A stretch of 64,000 bases of DNA from assembly GCA_038040195.1 (NCBI GenBank), contig JBBPIR010000005.1, forward strand, positions 23,318 to 87,317, read 5' to 3'. Every line of letters starts with the position of its first letter. Position 1 is the stretch's first letter. Made by a program: the position numbers and the translations under genes. The notes below the pieces were generated by a model. It was given only the letters and a program-made list of their open reading frames with translations. It ran no database searches and was not told the origin of the DNA. Positions 17,486 to 26,290 of the stretch are shown one piece after another. Source of the DNA: Chloroflexota bacterium. Lineage in GTDB: Bacteria > Chloroflexota > Limnocylindria > QHBO01.

Positions 17486-18844
17486 ATGGCGCCCACCGAA
17501 GCCGTCAGCCTTGAGATCGGCGGGGAGTCCGTATCGGTCAGCAATCCCGGAAAACTGTTCTTCGCGGAAGCCGGGATCACGAAGCTGGACCTGATCCGAT
17601 ATTACCTTTCGGTTGCCGACGGAGCCGTGCGCGGCGTCCATGACCGGCCGATGGCACTGAAGCGCTACCCGAACGGGGCAGACGGCGACTTCTTCTTCCA
17701 GAAGCGCGCCCCCGCCCAGCTGCCGCCGTTCGTGAGGACCGTGCAGCTGTCCTTCCCGTCCGGCCGCACGGCGGACGAGGTCATCGTGTCCAACCCGGCG
17801 GCCCTGGCCTGGGTCGTCAACCTCGGCTGCGTCGACCTCAACCCGCACCCGGTGCGCGGCGACGACCTGGAGCATCCGGACGAGCTGCGGATGGACCTCG
17901 ACCCCGGGCCCGGCGTGGCGTGGCCGGACGTGCGGTCCGTGGCCCTGGTCATCCGCGAGCTGTTCGACGAGCTGGGCTACGCGGCCTGGCCCAAGACGTC
18001 CGGCTCGCGTGGCATGCACGTGTACGTCCGGCTCGAGCGGCGCTGGGGCTTTGGGGAAGTCCGGCGAGCCGCCCTGGCGGTGGCCCGGGAGGTTGAGCGC
18101 CGCGCGCCGGCGCTGGCCACCAGCAAATGGTGGAAGGAGGAGCGTCACGGCGTGTTCCTCGACTACAACCAGAACGCGAAGGATCGGACCGTGGCCTCGG
18201 CGTACTCGGTCCGGCCACTTCCCGACGCCCGCGTCTCCACGCCTGTGACCTGGGATGAGGTGCCCGACTGCGAGCCGGCCGACTTCACAGTTGCCACCGT
18301 GCCGGGGAGGGTGGAGCGCCTGGGGGACGTGGGGGCCGGGATTGACGCCGAGGCGTTCTCGCTCGAGCCGCTGCTGGATCTGGTGGCACGCCACGAGTCC
18401 GAGGGACTGGGCGACGCTCCCTGGCCGCCCAACTACGCCAAGCAGCCGGGGGAGCCGCCCCGGGTCCAGCCATCCAAACGCCGGCAGCCGGCGAAGGGCG
18501 ATGCGGCTGAGACCGAAGCGCCCAAGCCGGCCAAGCCGGGAATCCCCTCCCCCACCGGCCGCCGCCGCTCGCGCGCCCCGCTGGTGGTAGTAGCACAGGC
18601 TGCGACGCGGGCCGAGGTTGAGGACGGGCTCGAGCGCTGGAAGGCCCGTCACCCGGCGGCCGCGCAGCACCTGGCCGTGGACGACGTCCTGTTCGACGCC
18701 ATGCGCGGCCGCTCCACGATCTGGTGGCGGGTGCGGGTAAATCTGCGCCACGTCCCGGTTGCGGATCGCCCGGAACCCGAACCACCCGACCCCGACTACG
18801 ACCCGTTTCGCGAGTGGCGCGAGTCCAGCGCTCGTCCGGGCTGA
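17486..18844 (+). CDS. Stand-alone LigD-type polymerase/primase domain (NHEJ PolDom)
   Basis: 452 residues. Archaeo-eukaryotic primase-type polymerase as in LigD: PGKLFFAEAGITKLDLIRYY, HDRPMALKRYPNGADGDFFF, catalytic metal motif DELRMDLDPGPG, TSGSRGMHVYV, KDRTVASAYSVRPLPDARVS. It would fill gaps and add ribo- or deoxynucleotides at double-strand breaks. No ligase or phosphoesterase domain is attached; a separate ATP-dependent ligase lies 4 kb away. The last 160 residues hold a Lys/Pro/Ala-rich linker and a C-terminal AEVEDGLERWKARHPAAAQH segment ending in a WWRVRVNLRHVPV stretch, which I do not recognise. No Ku gene is in the window. Confidence 0.88.
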   Translation: MAPTEAVSLEIGGESVSVSNPGKLFFAEAGITKLDLIRYYLSVADGAVRGVHDRPMALKRYPNGADGDFFFQKRAPAQLPPFVRTVQLSFPSGRTADEVIVSNPAALAWVVNLGCVDLNPHPVRGDDLEHPDELRMDLDPGPGVAWPDVRSVALVIRELFDELGYAAWPKTSGSRGMHVYVRLERRWGFGEVRRAALAVAREVERRAPALATSKWWKEERHGVFLDYNQNAKDRTVASAYSVRPLPDARVSTPVTWDEVPDCEPADFTVATVPGRVERLGDVGAGIDAEAFSLEPLLDLVARHESEGLGDAPWPPNYAKQPGEPPRVQPSKRRQPAKGDAAETEAPKPAKPGIPSPTGRRRSRAPLVVVAQAATRAEVEDGLERWKARHPAAAQHLAVDDVLFDAMRGRSTIWWRVRVNLRHVPVADRPEPEPPDPDYDPFREWRESSARPG

Positions 18845-18852
18845 GCGGCCGA

Positions 18853-18858
18853 TAGGAT
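18853..18858 (+). promoter_or_regulatory. Leaderless-type -10 box (TAGGAT)
   Basis: TAGGAT ends 7 bases before ATG 18866 and overlaps the alternative ATG 18857. It therefore favours the shorter start of the amine oxidase. Confidence 0.5.
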
Positions 18859-18865
18859 GCCGGGC

Positions 18866-20341
18866 ATGGACCCGACGACGACTCCCCTGGAGGCCGACGT
18901 CGACGAGCAACCAGAGCCTTCGGCGGAGCCGCCCTCACCCGCAATCATGGCCGTGCCACAGGAGGGGTTGGGGCCGCCCGGCGGCACCCCCAAACGGGTG
19001 ATCGTGATCGGGGCCGGCATGGCCGGGCTGGTCGCCGCCTTCGAGCTCGCCCGCCAGGGACATCAGCCCATCGTCCTCGAGGCCCAGAACCGGGTCGGTG
19101 GCCGGGTCTACACCATGCGCTCGTTCGCCCCCGGGCTGTACGGCGAGGCGGGGGCCATGCGGATCCCGCGCGTCCATGACCTGACACTCGCCTACTGCGA
19201 CCTGTTCGGCCTGGAGCTGCGTCCGTTCCTGATGGGCAACCCCAAGGGCCTGGTCTATGTCGCCGGCGAGCGGATGACCGCCGAGGAGGCGGGACTGGAG
19301 CCCGACCGTCTGGGGTTCGAAGTGGCCGAACACGAGCGCGGGCGGACCTATGGCGACCTGTGGGACGAGGCGACGCGCGACCTGCGGGAGATGCTGGAAC
19401 GGGACGGACCGCCAGCCTGGGACGAGATCGTGCACCAGTACGACCAGTACTCGCTCCGCGAGTTCCTCATCCTGAAGGGCTTCTCCGAAGGCGCCATTGA
19501 GATGTACGGCGTCATGAACTTCGTCGAGGCCGACATGAACAATGCCGTCATTGAGGAGCTGCGCGAGGACCTGGGCGGCGCCTTCGAGGACATGCAGGAG
19601 ATCGTGGGCGGCATGGACCTGCTGCCGCGCGCGTTCTACTCCCAGCTGGAGGAGCGGATCCGCTTCGGCGCCGAAGTGTTCGCGATGGAGCAGGACGCGG
19701 AAGGCGTGACAGTCCACTTCAAGACCGAGGCCGGCCGCTACACCGAGCGGGGCGACTACGCCATCTGCGCGATTCCCTTTTCGGTCCTCCGCCAGGTCGA
19801 GGTCCTGACCCCGTTCTCGCGGGAGAAGCAGCGGGCCGTGCGCCAGCTCAACTACTCCGCCTCGACCAAGGTCCTGTTCCAGGTCCGCGAACGGGTGTGG
19901 GAGACCGATGACGGGATCTTCGGCGGTGCCACCGTGACCGATCTCCCCATCCGCCGCATCAACTACCCGACCCCCGACCCAACCACCCCGCGCGGCGTCC
20001 TGCTGGCCTCATACACCTGGTCGCAGGACGCGGCCCGGTGGGGGGCGATGGACGAGGAGACGCGTCAGGAGGAAGCGCTCCAGGATGTGGGCCGCATCCA
20101 CCCACGGATTCGCGACGTGTACGAGGTGGGCGCATCGCACGCGTGGGACAACGACCGCTTTGCCAACGGTGCGTTCGCCCTGTTCCAGCCCGAGCAGCAG
20201 ACGCAGCTACAGGCCGACATCGTTCAACCCGAGGGCCGGATCCATTTCGCAGGTGAGCACTGTTCGCTCCACCACGCCTGGATCCAGGGCGCGCTGGAGT
20301 CGGGGATCCGGGCCGCCCAGGGCATTCACACCGCCCCCTAG
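18866..20341 (+). CDS. Flavin-dependent amine oxidase (monoamine/L-amino acid oxidase family)
   Basis: 491 residues. FAD-binding Rossmann motif VIVIGAGMAGLVAAFELARQ near residue 45, then EAQNRVGGRVYT and GAMRIP, and the C-terminal FAD motif GRIHFAGEHCSLHHAWIQGA with an ESG segment. It oxidises an amine or amino acid using O2, producing H2O2. The 40-residue acidic Pro-rich N-terminus is not a signal peptide, so it is probably cytoplasmic. ATG 18866 is chosen over ATG 18857 because the latter lies inside the -10 box. It overlaps the convergent GNAT gene by 4 bases. The natural substrate cannot be told from sequence. Confidence 0.88.
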   Translation: MDPTTTPLEADVDEQPEPSAEPPSPAIMAVPQEGLGPPGGTPKRVIVIGAGMAGLVAAFELARQGHQPIVLEAQNRVGGRVYTMRSFAPGLYGEAGAMRIPRVHDLTLAYCDLFGLELRPFLMGNPKGLVYVAGERMTAEEAGLEPDRLGFEVAEHERGRTYGDLWDEATRDLREMLERDGPPAWDEIVHQYDQYSLREFLILKGFSEGAIEMYGVMNFVEADMNNAVIEELREDLGGAFEDMQEIVGGMDLLPRAFYSQLEERIRFGAEVFAMEQDAEGVTVHFKTEAGRYTERGDYAICAIPFSVLRQVEVLTPFSREKQRAVRQLNYSASTKVLFQVRERVWETDDGIFGGATVTDLPIRRINYPTPDPTTPRGVLLASYTWSQDAARWGAMDEETRQEEALQDVGRIHPRIRDVYEVGASHAWDNDRFANGAFALFQPEQQTQLQADIVQPEGRIHFAGEHCSLHHAWIQGALESGIRAAQGIHTAP

Positions 20342-20922
20342 GAGGAGCTCCGCCACTCCTCGAGCCGCGCCTTCACCGCCGGCCACTCGTCGGCCAGGAT
20401 CGAGTAGTACACCGTGTCCCGAACGTGCCCATCGGGGAGCTTGATGTGGCGGCGAAGCACGCCCTCGCGAACCGCCCCCAGCCGCTCGATCGCCCGCTGC
20501 GAGCGCTCGTTCCGCAGGTCGGTCTTGAAAGCCACTCGGCCCGCCCCCAGCATGTCGAAGGCATAGGTCAGCTGCAGCAGCTTGGCCTCGGTGTTGACCG
20601 CGGATCGCTGCCGCGAGGGGGCGATCCAGGTCCAGCCGATCTCCACCCGCCCGTGCTCGGGTGCGATGTCCCCGAAGCGCGTCGAACCCACCGCCCTGCC
20701 TGAGGTGCGCTCGACGGTGGCCCAGGCCACGTACTCAGGGCGCAGGGCGTCGGCGAGGTAATCGGGCCACGCGTCAGGCCCCACAGAAAGGTCGGCGATC
20801 ATGTACCGCCACGTGGCCGGATCTTCGGCCGCCGCCGCCAGGAGGTCGTCCCGGTGCCGCTCCTCCAGCGGCTCGAGGCGGACGACCCGGCCGTCGAGCA
20901 CGATCCGCTCCGGGCGGAGCAT
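20338..20922 (-). CDS. GNAT acetyltransferase, RimJ/RimL type
   Basis: 194 residues. Features of the Acetyltransf_3 subfamily: VVRLEPLEERHRDDLLAAAA, then TRFGDIAPEHGRVEIGWTWI, the CoA-binding region SRQRSAVNTEAKLLQLTYAF, and RNERSQRAIERLGAVREGVL followed by RDTVYYSILADEWP. This group includes ribosomal-protein and antibiotic N-acetyltransferases, but most members are uncharacterised. It starts 24 bases before... on the minus strand lies upstream of nothing else, the DUF885 gene beginning further right on the same strand ends 24 bases away, so both may be co-transcribed. Confidence 0.85.
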   Translation of the reverse strand: MLRPERIVLDGRVVRLEPLEERHRDDLLAAAAEDPATWRYMIADLSVGPDAWPDYLADALRPEYVAWATVERTSGRAVGSTRFGDIAPEHGRVEIGWTWIAPSRQRSAVNTEAKLLQLTYAFDMLGAGRVAFKTDLRNERSQRAIERLGAVREGVLRRHIKLPDGHVRDTVYYSILADEWPAVKARLEEWRSSS

Positions 20923-20946
20923 GGCCAGGCCGGGGGCCGGTGGACC

Positions 20947-22644
20947 CTAAGCCCCGGCCGGGGTGGCCAGCGCTGCCGAGACCCAGCCCGGGATCTCGCG
21001 GCGCAGGGTCTCCAGCGGGAGCGAGCCGTGCGCCAGCACCTCGTCGTGGAAGACGCGCAGGTCGAACCGCTCGCCCAGCTGCGCGCCGACGTCGACTCGG
21101 GCGCGCTCGATCTCGCGCTGGCCCATCTTGTACGACAGTGCCTGGCCGGGCCAGATCGTGTATCGGTCGACCTCGATCTCGGCATCCACCATCGGCAGCG
21201 AGCCGCGCTCGTGCATGAAGGTGATGGCGCGCTCGCGGGTCCAGCTCATGGCATGCAGCCCCGAGTCGACGACCAGCCGCGCGGCGCGGAAGGTTTGCGC
21301 GTCGAGCATGCCTATCCGTTCGGCATCGGTGAGGTACAGGCCCATCTCATCGGCCAGGCGCTCGGTGTACAGGCCCCAGCCTTCGACGTAGGCCGAACCC
21401 GCCATCTTCGCGCCCAGGGTCCGGAAGCGGGGGAGGCCTTCCAGGTCCATCTCGATCGCGATCTGGAAGTGGTGACCCGGGGTCGCCTCGTGGAAGGTGA
21501 TGGCCGCGATCTTGTGGAGCTGGCGCTCGGCCGGCTGGTACGTGTTCAGGTAGTACTGCCCCGGACGCGAGCCGTCCAGGGTCGGAGGCATGTAAAAGGC
21601 CGGCGCCGACTCCCGCTCGCGGTACTCCTCGACCGGTAGGACCACGCAGTTCGCCGCCGGCAGGCGGCCGAAGAAGCGGGGCGCCGTGGCGTACGCCCGG
21701 TCGGTCTGCTCGCGCGCCAGCTCGATGATGTGCGCCGGATCCGAGGTCCGATTGGAGGGATCGGCGGCCAGGGCAGCGGCATACGCGTGACGGTCGGCGT
21801 GGCCCTGGCGCCGCGCAATTTCGTCCTTCTCGGCCTCAATCCGCTCCAGGTCCTCCATGCCGAAGGCATGCACCTCGTCGGGGGTCGCATCAACGGTGGT
21901 CTGCATCCGGATCGCGAGCCGATAGGCGGCCGCTCCATCTGGCGTGTCTCCCAGCGCGGGGGTGGGAGCTGCGTGGGGCGTGTACGTTTCGGCGAGGTAG
22001 TCGCGGAGGCGCTGCAGGGCGGGATAGACGTGCGCCGCCACCGCGGTTCGGACCTCGTCCCGTGCCGGCTCGTCGGCCACGTTGGCCAGCGTCACCGAGG
22101 GGGCGTCATGGCTGGGCACCGCCAGCATGCGGTCGATCTGCTCGACCGCCTTTTGGACCGGGACCGATGCCGAGGTCCGATGGTCGCCGATTCCCTCGTC
22201 AAGCGTGCCGATGTGCTGGTCGATGAGCTGCGGGAAGGCCTCGAACCGGGCCAGCAAGCGGCGCAGCCCCTCGGGCGTCTCCGCCCGCTGGTACTGCGCG
22301 ATTTCGCTCGGCCAGGTCTGGACCCCGGACATGTGGTTCACGGCCAGCTGGTACAGGCGCCGATCGAGGGCCTCGAGGTAATTCCGGGCGACCAGCATCA
22401 GCAGGTCGCGGGTGATGCCGGACTCGACGTCAAGCCCAGCCGGGTCCATGGTTTCTGCCTCGGCCAGCGCGGAAGCAAGGGCGCTGCGCTCCGCGGCCCG
22501 TCCATCCGGGCCGAGGTCGGGCCAGCGGTCGTCGTATCGGTCGTCGCCATAGATGGTGGCGGTAATCGGGTCGCGCTCGAGGACGCCTTCCCAGAAGCGG
22601 TCCGCCAGGTCGGTGACGGCGGCGTTCGGGTCCTGATGGGCCAC
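20947..22644 (-). CDS. DUF885 family protein, putative zinc-dependent peptidase
   Basis: 565 residues, typical DUF885 length. The HExxH-like motif sits in ITFHEATPGHHFQIAIEMDL with YVEGWGLYTERLADEMGLY following, the arrangement found in DUF885, distantly related to M3/M32-type metallopeptidases. N-terminal DLADRFWEGVLERDPITATI is the usual family start. No signal peptide is seen with this start, so it is predicted cytoplasmic. GTG 22644 is chosen because AAGGAGGT lies about 10 bases upstream; extension to 22899 would add unrelated sequence. Co-oriented with the GNAT gene 24 bases downstream. Confidence 0.87.
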   Translation of the reverse strand: MAHQDPNAAVTDLADRFWEGVLERDPITATIYGDDRYDDRWPDLGPDGRAAERSALASALAEAETMDPAGLDVESGITRDLLMLVARNYLEALDRRLYQLAVNHMSGVQTWPSEIAQYQRAETPEGLRRLLARFEAFPQLIDQHIGTLDEGIGDHRTSASVPVQKAVEQIDRMLAVPSHDAPSVTLANVADEPARDEVRTAVAAHVYPALQRLRDYLAETYTPHAAPTPALGDTPDGAAAYRLAIRMQTTVDATPDEVHAFGMEDLERIEAEKDEIARRQGHADRHAYAAALAADPSNRTSDPAHIIELAREQTDRAYATAPRFFGRLPAANCVVLPVEEYRERESAPAFYMPPTLDGSRPGQYYLNTYQPAERQLHKIAAITFHEATPGHHFQIAIEMDLEGLPRFRTLGAKMAGSAYVEGWGLYTERLADEMGLYLTDAERIGMLDAQTFRAARLVVDSGLHAMSWTRERAITFMHERGSLPMVDAEIEVDRYTIWPGQALSYKMGQREIERARVDVGAQLGERFDLRVFHDEVLAHGSLPLETLRREIPGWVSAALATPAGA

Positions 22645-22744
22645 GGAACCAGACCTCCTTGAGGTGGATGCATGCCGTTCGTGGAATGGTGGATGAATGC
22701 GGCCGGAGTGTACCGCGAGCCGCTCCCGGCACGGCGGCGCGCGG

Positions 22745-23830
22745 TCAGCCGGCGCCGAACAGGTCAGCCAGCAGGGCGGGCGGCGTCTCCTCCAGCTGGT
22801 CGTATCGGCACGTCTCGGGTTTGCGGTCCGGGCGCCAGCGAACGAAGGTCGTCGCGTGCCGGAACCGGTCACCCTGGAGATGGTCGTACGCGACCTCAAC
22901 CACCCGCTCGGGCCGGAGCGGCTCCCAGGACAGATCCTTGCCTCGGTTCCAGCGGCTGGTGGCGCCCGGCATGCGCCGGCCCTCCCACTCGACCTCGGCT
23001 TCCTTCCACTGGCGCCACGGGTGCCCCTTCAGGGCACCGCGGCGCAGCGGCGCCAGCTCGGTGACCAGCTCCCGGCGCCGCGCCATGGTGAACGAGCTGG
23101 TGACCCCCACGTGCTGGAGCTCGCCGGCCGCGTCGTACAGGCCCAGCAGCAGCGAGCCGACCATCGTGCCCGGACCGTTCTTGTGCCAGCGGAACCCGGC
23201 CACCACGCAGTCCGCGGTGCGCTGATGCTTGACCTTGACCATCTCGCGCTTGCCCGGCACATAGCCCTGGGCGGCTCGTTTGGCGATCACCCCGTCGAGT
23301 CCCGCGCCCTCGAAGACGGCGAACCAGCGCCGCGCGGTCGCCGGATCGTCGGTGGCCGGCGTGAGCTGGACCGATGGCGGCGGCTTCGCCAGCCGCCGTT
23401 CGAGGCCGGCCCGGCGCTCGGCGAAGGGTTCCTGCCGGAGATCCCGGTCGCCCTCGGCCAGCAGGTCGAAGGCCACGTACGAAGCCGGGCTGGTGGCCGC
23501 CAGCATGGCGACCCGGGAGGCAGCCGGGTGGATCCGGAGCAGGAGGGCCTCGAAGTCGAGGCCACCTTCGGCGGCGATGACGATCTCGCCATCCAGCACG
23601 AATCGGTCGGCGGGCCGGCCGACGGCCCGCAGTGGCGCCTCGAGCTCAGGGAAGTATCGGTTGAGCGGCTTCAGGTCACGGCTCTGGATGTAGACCTCGG
23701 GCCCGTCGCGGAAGACAAGCGCGCGGAACCCATCCCACTTCGGCTCGTAGCGCCACTCGCTGCCAGTCGGGATCTCGGGCTGAGGCTTGGCCAGCATGGG
23801 CTCGATGGGCGGTGGAATGGGGAAGGCCAT
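22745..23830 (-). CDS. ATP-dependent DNA ligase (LigC/LigD-ligase type)
   Basis: 361 residues. The nucleotidyl-lysine is K31 in YEPKWDGFRAL. The other ligase motifs follow: QSRDLKPLNRYFPEL, FVLDGEIVIA, AFDLLAEGDRDL, GLDGVIAKRA and MVKVKHQRTADCVVAG; the OB-fold with VVEVAYDHLQGDRFRHATTF closes the protein. It seals nicks or breaks using ATP and would partner the stand-alone polymerase domain at 17.5 kb in a split end-joining system. Start ATG 23830 directly precedes family sequence. It is divergent from the beta-CASP gene with 40 bases between. Confidence 0.92.
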   Translation of the reverse strand: MAFPIPPPIEPMLAKPQPEIPTGSEWRYEPKWDGFRALVFRDGPEVYIQSRDLKPLNRYFPELEAPLRAVGRPADRFVLDGEIVIAAEGGLDFEALLLRIHPAASRVAMLAATSPASYVAFDLLAEGDRDLRQEPFAERRAGLERRLAKPPPSVQLTPATDDPATARRWFAVFEGAGLDGVIAKRAAQGYVPGKREMVKVKHQRTADCVVAGFRWHKNGPGTMVGSLLLGLYDAAGELQHVGVTSSFTMARRRELVTELAPLRRGALKGHPWRQWKEAEVEWEGRRMPGATSRWNRGKDLSWEPLRPERVVEVAYDHLQGDRFRHATTFVRWRPDRKPETCRYDQLEETPPALLADLFGAG

Positions 23831-23870
23831 GTCGGGATAGTAGTCGGCGGCTGCGGCATACTCGGCCGCA

Positions 23871-25402
23871 ATGCCGATCAGCCTTCGATTCCTGGGCGCC
23901 GCCGGCGGGGTGACGGGGTCGCAATACCTGCTGAGCGTCGATGAGCGGCGGATCCTGATCGACTGCGGCATGTTCCAGGGCGGGATGGAGGAGATTGCCC
24001 GCAACCGGATGGGATTCGCGTACCCGCCCGACAGCGTTGACGCGGTCCTGCTGACCCACGCCCACAACGACCACATCGGTCGACTGCCGGCCCTGGTGCG
24101 GGCCGGGTACCGAGGGCCAGTGTTCGCAACCGCGGCCACTGGCGACCTGGCCTCAATTGTCTTGACCGACAGCGCGCACCTCCAGGCCTACGCCGCGGCG
24201 CGGTGGGCCCGCCACCACCCTGAGGCCGCGCCGGCGGCCGCAGCTTCCGCCCCGGCCGAGGAATCGGAGAGCGCGGCTACCGAGCTGGAGATGGCCGCGG
24301 TCGCCGCCCGGACGGAGCGCCCTCCTGCCATGGAGACGCGGACCCGCGCCCCGCTCTTCGACCTGGAGGACGTGGCTCGCACCATGGACCGGGTTCGCCC
24401 GATTCCGTATGCGACGCCCACCACGGTGGTCCCCGAGGTCGAGGCCACGTTCCATGACGCGGGGCACATCCTCGGCTCGGCCATCATCGAGCTGACCGCC
24501 CGTGACGCCGATGGGACGAGCGCCCGCATCGTGTTCTCGGGCGACCTCGGGCGGCCCGACACGCCCATCCTCCGCGACCCGACCCCCCTCACCCAGGCTG
24601 ACGTCGTGGTCGTGGAGTCGACCTATGGCGACCATGATCATCCTGACCCGGACCAGGCGGTCAACGAGCTCGTGGAGGTCATCTCCGACGTCGCTCGATC
24701 CGGCGGTGTGCTGCTCATTCCGGCCTTTGCCATCGGACGCACCCAGCACCTGGTCTGGATCCTCGACAGCCTGGTGCGAGCGGGACGCATCCCGCACCTG
24801 CCGCTGTTCGTCGACTCCCCCATGGCCTGCGAGGCCAACGATGTCTACCTGCGCCATCCCGAGGGCTACGACCCGGAGACCCTTGCCCTCCTGCAGTCGG
24901 GCGATTCCCCCCTCGAGTATCCGGGGCAGGAGTGCACGAGCAGCGTCGAGGCATCCAAGGCCATCGTCGGCAGCCCGCGCGCCCGTTCATCCTGGTCGCC
25001 GCCTCGGGCATGCTGACCGGGGGCCGGATCCTCCACCACCTCAAGGACCTGCTGCCCGATCCGCGAGCGACCCTCCTGTTCATCGGTTACCAGGCCGAGG
25101 GAACGTTGGGCCGCCACCTCCAGGACGGCGGAACCGAGGCCCGAATCGACGGCGCCAAATGGCCCGTCCAGTGCCGTGTCCGGACCATTTCCGGCTTCTC
25201 GGCGCACGCCGACCAGGCCGAGCTGGACGCCTGGATACGGCACTTCGGGGACGCCGGCCGCGCGGACGGCCGGCCGCGCTCGGTGTTCGTGACCCACGGC
25301 GAGCCGGCGGCCGCAGCAGCGTTCGCAGCCCGGATCCATGACGGACTGGGCGTGGTGGCCCGCGTGCCGGTGCTCGGCGAAACGGCGGCGATCCGGCCGT
25401 GA
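23871..25402 (+). CDS. Beta-CASP metallo-beta-lactamase ribonuclease, interrupted by a one-base frameshift
   Basis: Two adjoining frames together make one 510-residue MBL/beta-CASP RNase of the CPSF73/TTHA0252 type. Frame one (23871 to stop at 25016) holds THAHNDHIGRLPAL, the Ala/Glu-rich insert, FHDAGHILGSA, FSGDLGRPDTP and IPAFAIGRTQHLVWILD. Frame two, entered near 24983, holds FILVAASGMLTGGRILHH, ISGFSAHADQAELDAW and VFVTHGEP, ending at 25402. Reading resumes if one C is added to the CCC at 24982-24984. Every catalytic motif is intact on both sides, so this is either a sequencing/assembly error or a recent lesion. As written, the product loses its C-terminal beta-CASP and metal motifs. Confidence 0.88.
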
Positions 25403-25428
25403 CCTTCCACCGCTGACCCAGCGGCGGC

Positions 25429-25434
25429 TACCAT
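25429..25434 (+). promoter_or_regulatory. Leaderless-type -10 box (TACCAT) of the SAM hydrolase/ECF operon
   Basis: TACCAT, then 6 bases, then ATG 25441. Single promoter expected to drive the four-gene run to 29427. Confidence 0.6.
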
Positions 25435-25440
25435 CGGAGC

Positions 25441-26280
25441 ATGTCGCCCTGGCCCGAGGACCCGCCTCGCCCCGTCGTCAGCCTGCTGACCGACTTCGGC
25501 GCCCGCGACCCGTCGGGCGCCATCTGCGAGGGCGTTATCTTGGGCATCTGTCCTCAGGCGACCGTCGTCCACATCAGCCACGAGGTCACGAAATACGCCA
25601 TTCGGGACGGGGCGCTGATGCTCTGGTGCGCGTTGCCGTACTTCCCGGTGGCGATCCACATGGCCGTGGTCGACCCGGGGGTCGGCACCCACCGACGCCC
25701 GGTGGCGTTGGTGGTGGGCCGCGATGACGTCCTGATCGGCCCGGACAACGGCCTGCTGCTCCCCGCGGCCCGCCGGTTGGATGGCATCCGGGCCGTCCAC
25801 GAGCTGACGAGCGACACCCATCGGCTGCGCCCGGTGAGCTCCAGCTTCCACGGCCGTGACATCTTCGCCCCGGCGGCCGCTCACCTGGCGTGCGGACTGC
25901 CGGTTGGGGAGCTTGGTCCCGAGATCGATCCGGCCACACTGGTCGACCTGGTCATCCCGGACGCCACTCCAATCCCTGACGGCGTCGAGACAACGGTGAT
26001 CTACGTGGACACCTTTGGTAACTGCAAGCTGGCCGGGCTCCGCCACGAGCTGGAGGCCGTCGTAGGACCGATGCGGCCCGGCCGCGCCGTGCGCGTCCGG
26101 GCCGATGGGGCCGCGGAACGGCGCCTGGGCTGGGCGGACACGTTCGGAAACGTGCCGGTTGGCGAGCCGATCCTGTATATCGACTCCTACGACCGCCTGA
26201 CCCTGGCCGTCAACCAGGGGAATGCCGCCGCCGAGCTGGGCCTGGCGCAGGACCAGGCCATCCGAATCCAGGTCGAGTGA
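25441..26280 (+). CDS. SAM hydroxide adenosyltransferase (DUF62, chlorinase/fluorinase family)
   Basis: 279 residues. Family motifs: VVSLLTDFGARDPSGAICEG, IHMAVVDPGVGTHRRPVALV, IGPDNGLLLPAA and SSFHGRDIFAPAAAHLACG near residue 140, with the C-terminal YVDTFGNCKL. The Asp-Arg/His side-chain triad of DUF62 hydrolases falls in these segments; there is no chlorinase/fluorinase-specific insertion that I can see, so the likely reaction is SAM plus water giving adenosine and methionine. First gene of an operon with a complete ECF transporter, 10 bases downstream. Confidence 0.88.
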   Translation: MSPWPEDPPRPVVSLLTDFGARDPSGAICEGVILGICPQATVVHISHEVTKYAIRDGALMLWCALPYFPVAIHMAVVDPGVGTHRRPVALVVGRDDVLIGPDNGLLLPAARRLDGIRAVHELTSDTHRLRPVSSSFHGRDIFAPAAAHLACGLPVGELGPEIDPATLVDLVIPDATPIPDGVETTVIYVDTFGNCKLAGLRHELEAVVGPMRPGRAVRVRADGAAERRLGWADTFGNVPVGEPILYIDSYDRLTLAVNQGNAAAELGLAQDQAIRIQVE

Positions 26281-26290
26281 CACCGCGCGC

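Noticed and set aside
16415-18910. 831-codon minus-strand frame over YihY and the polymerase gene
   Set aside because: Spans real genes on both strands; only the real reading frames carry family motifs.
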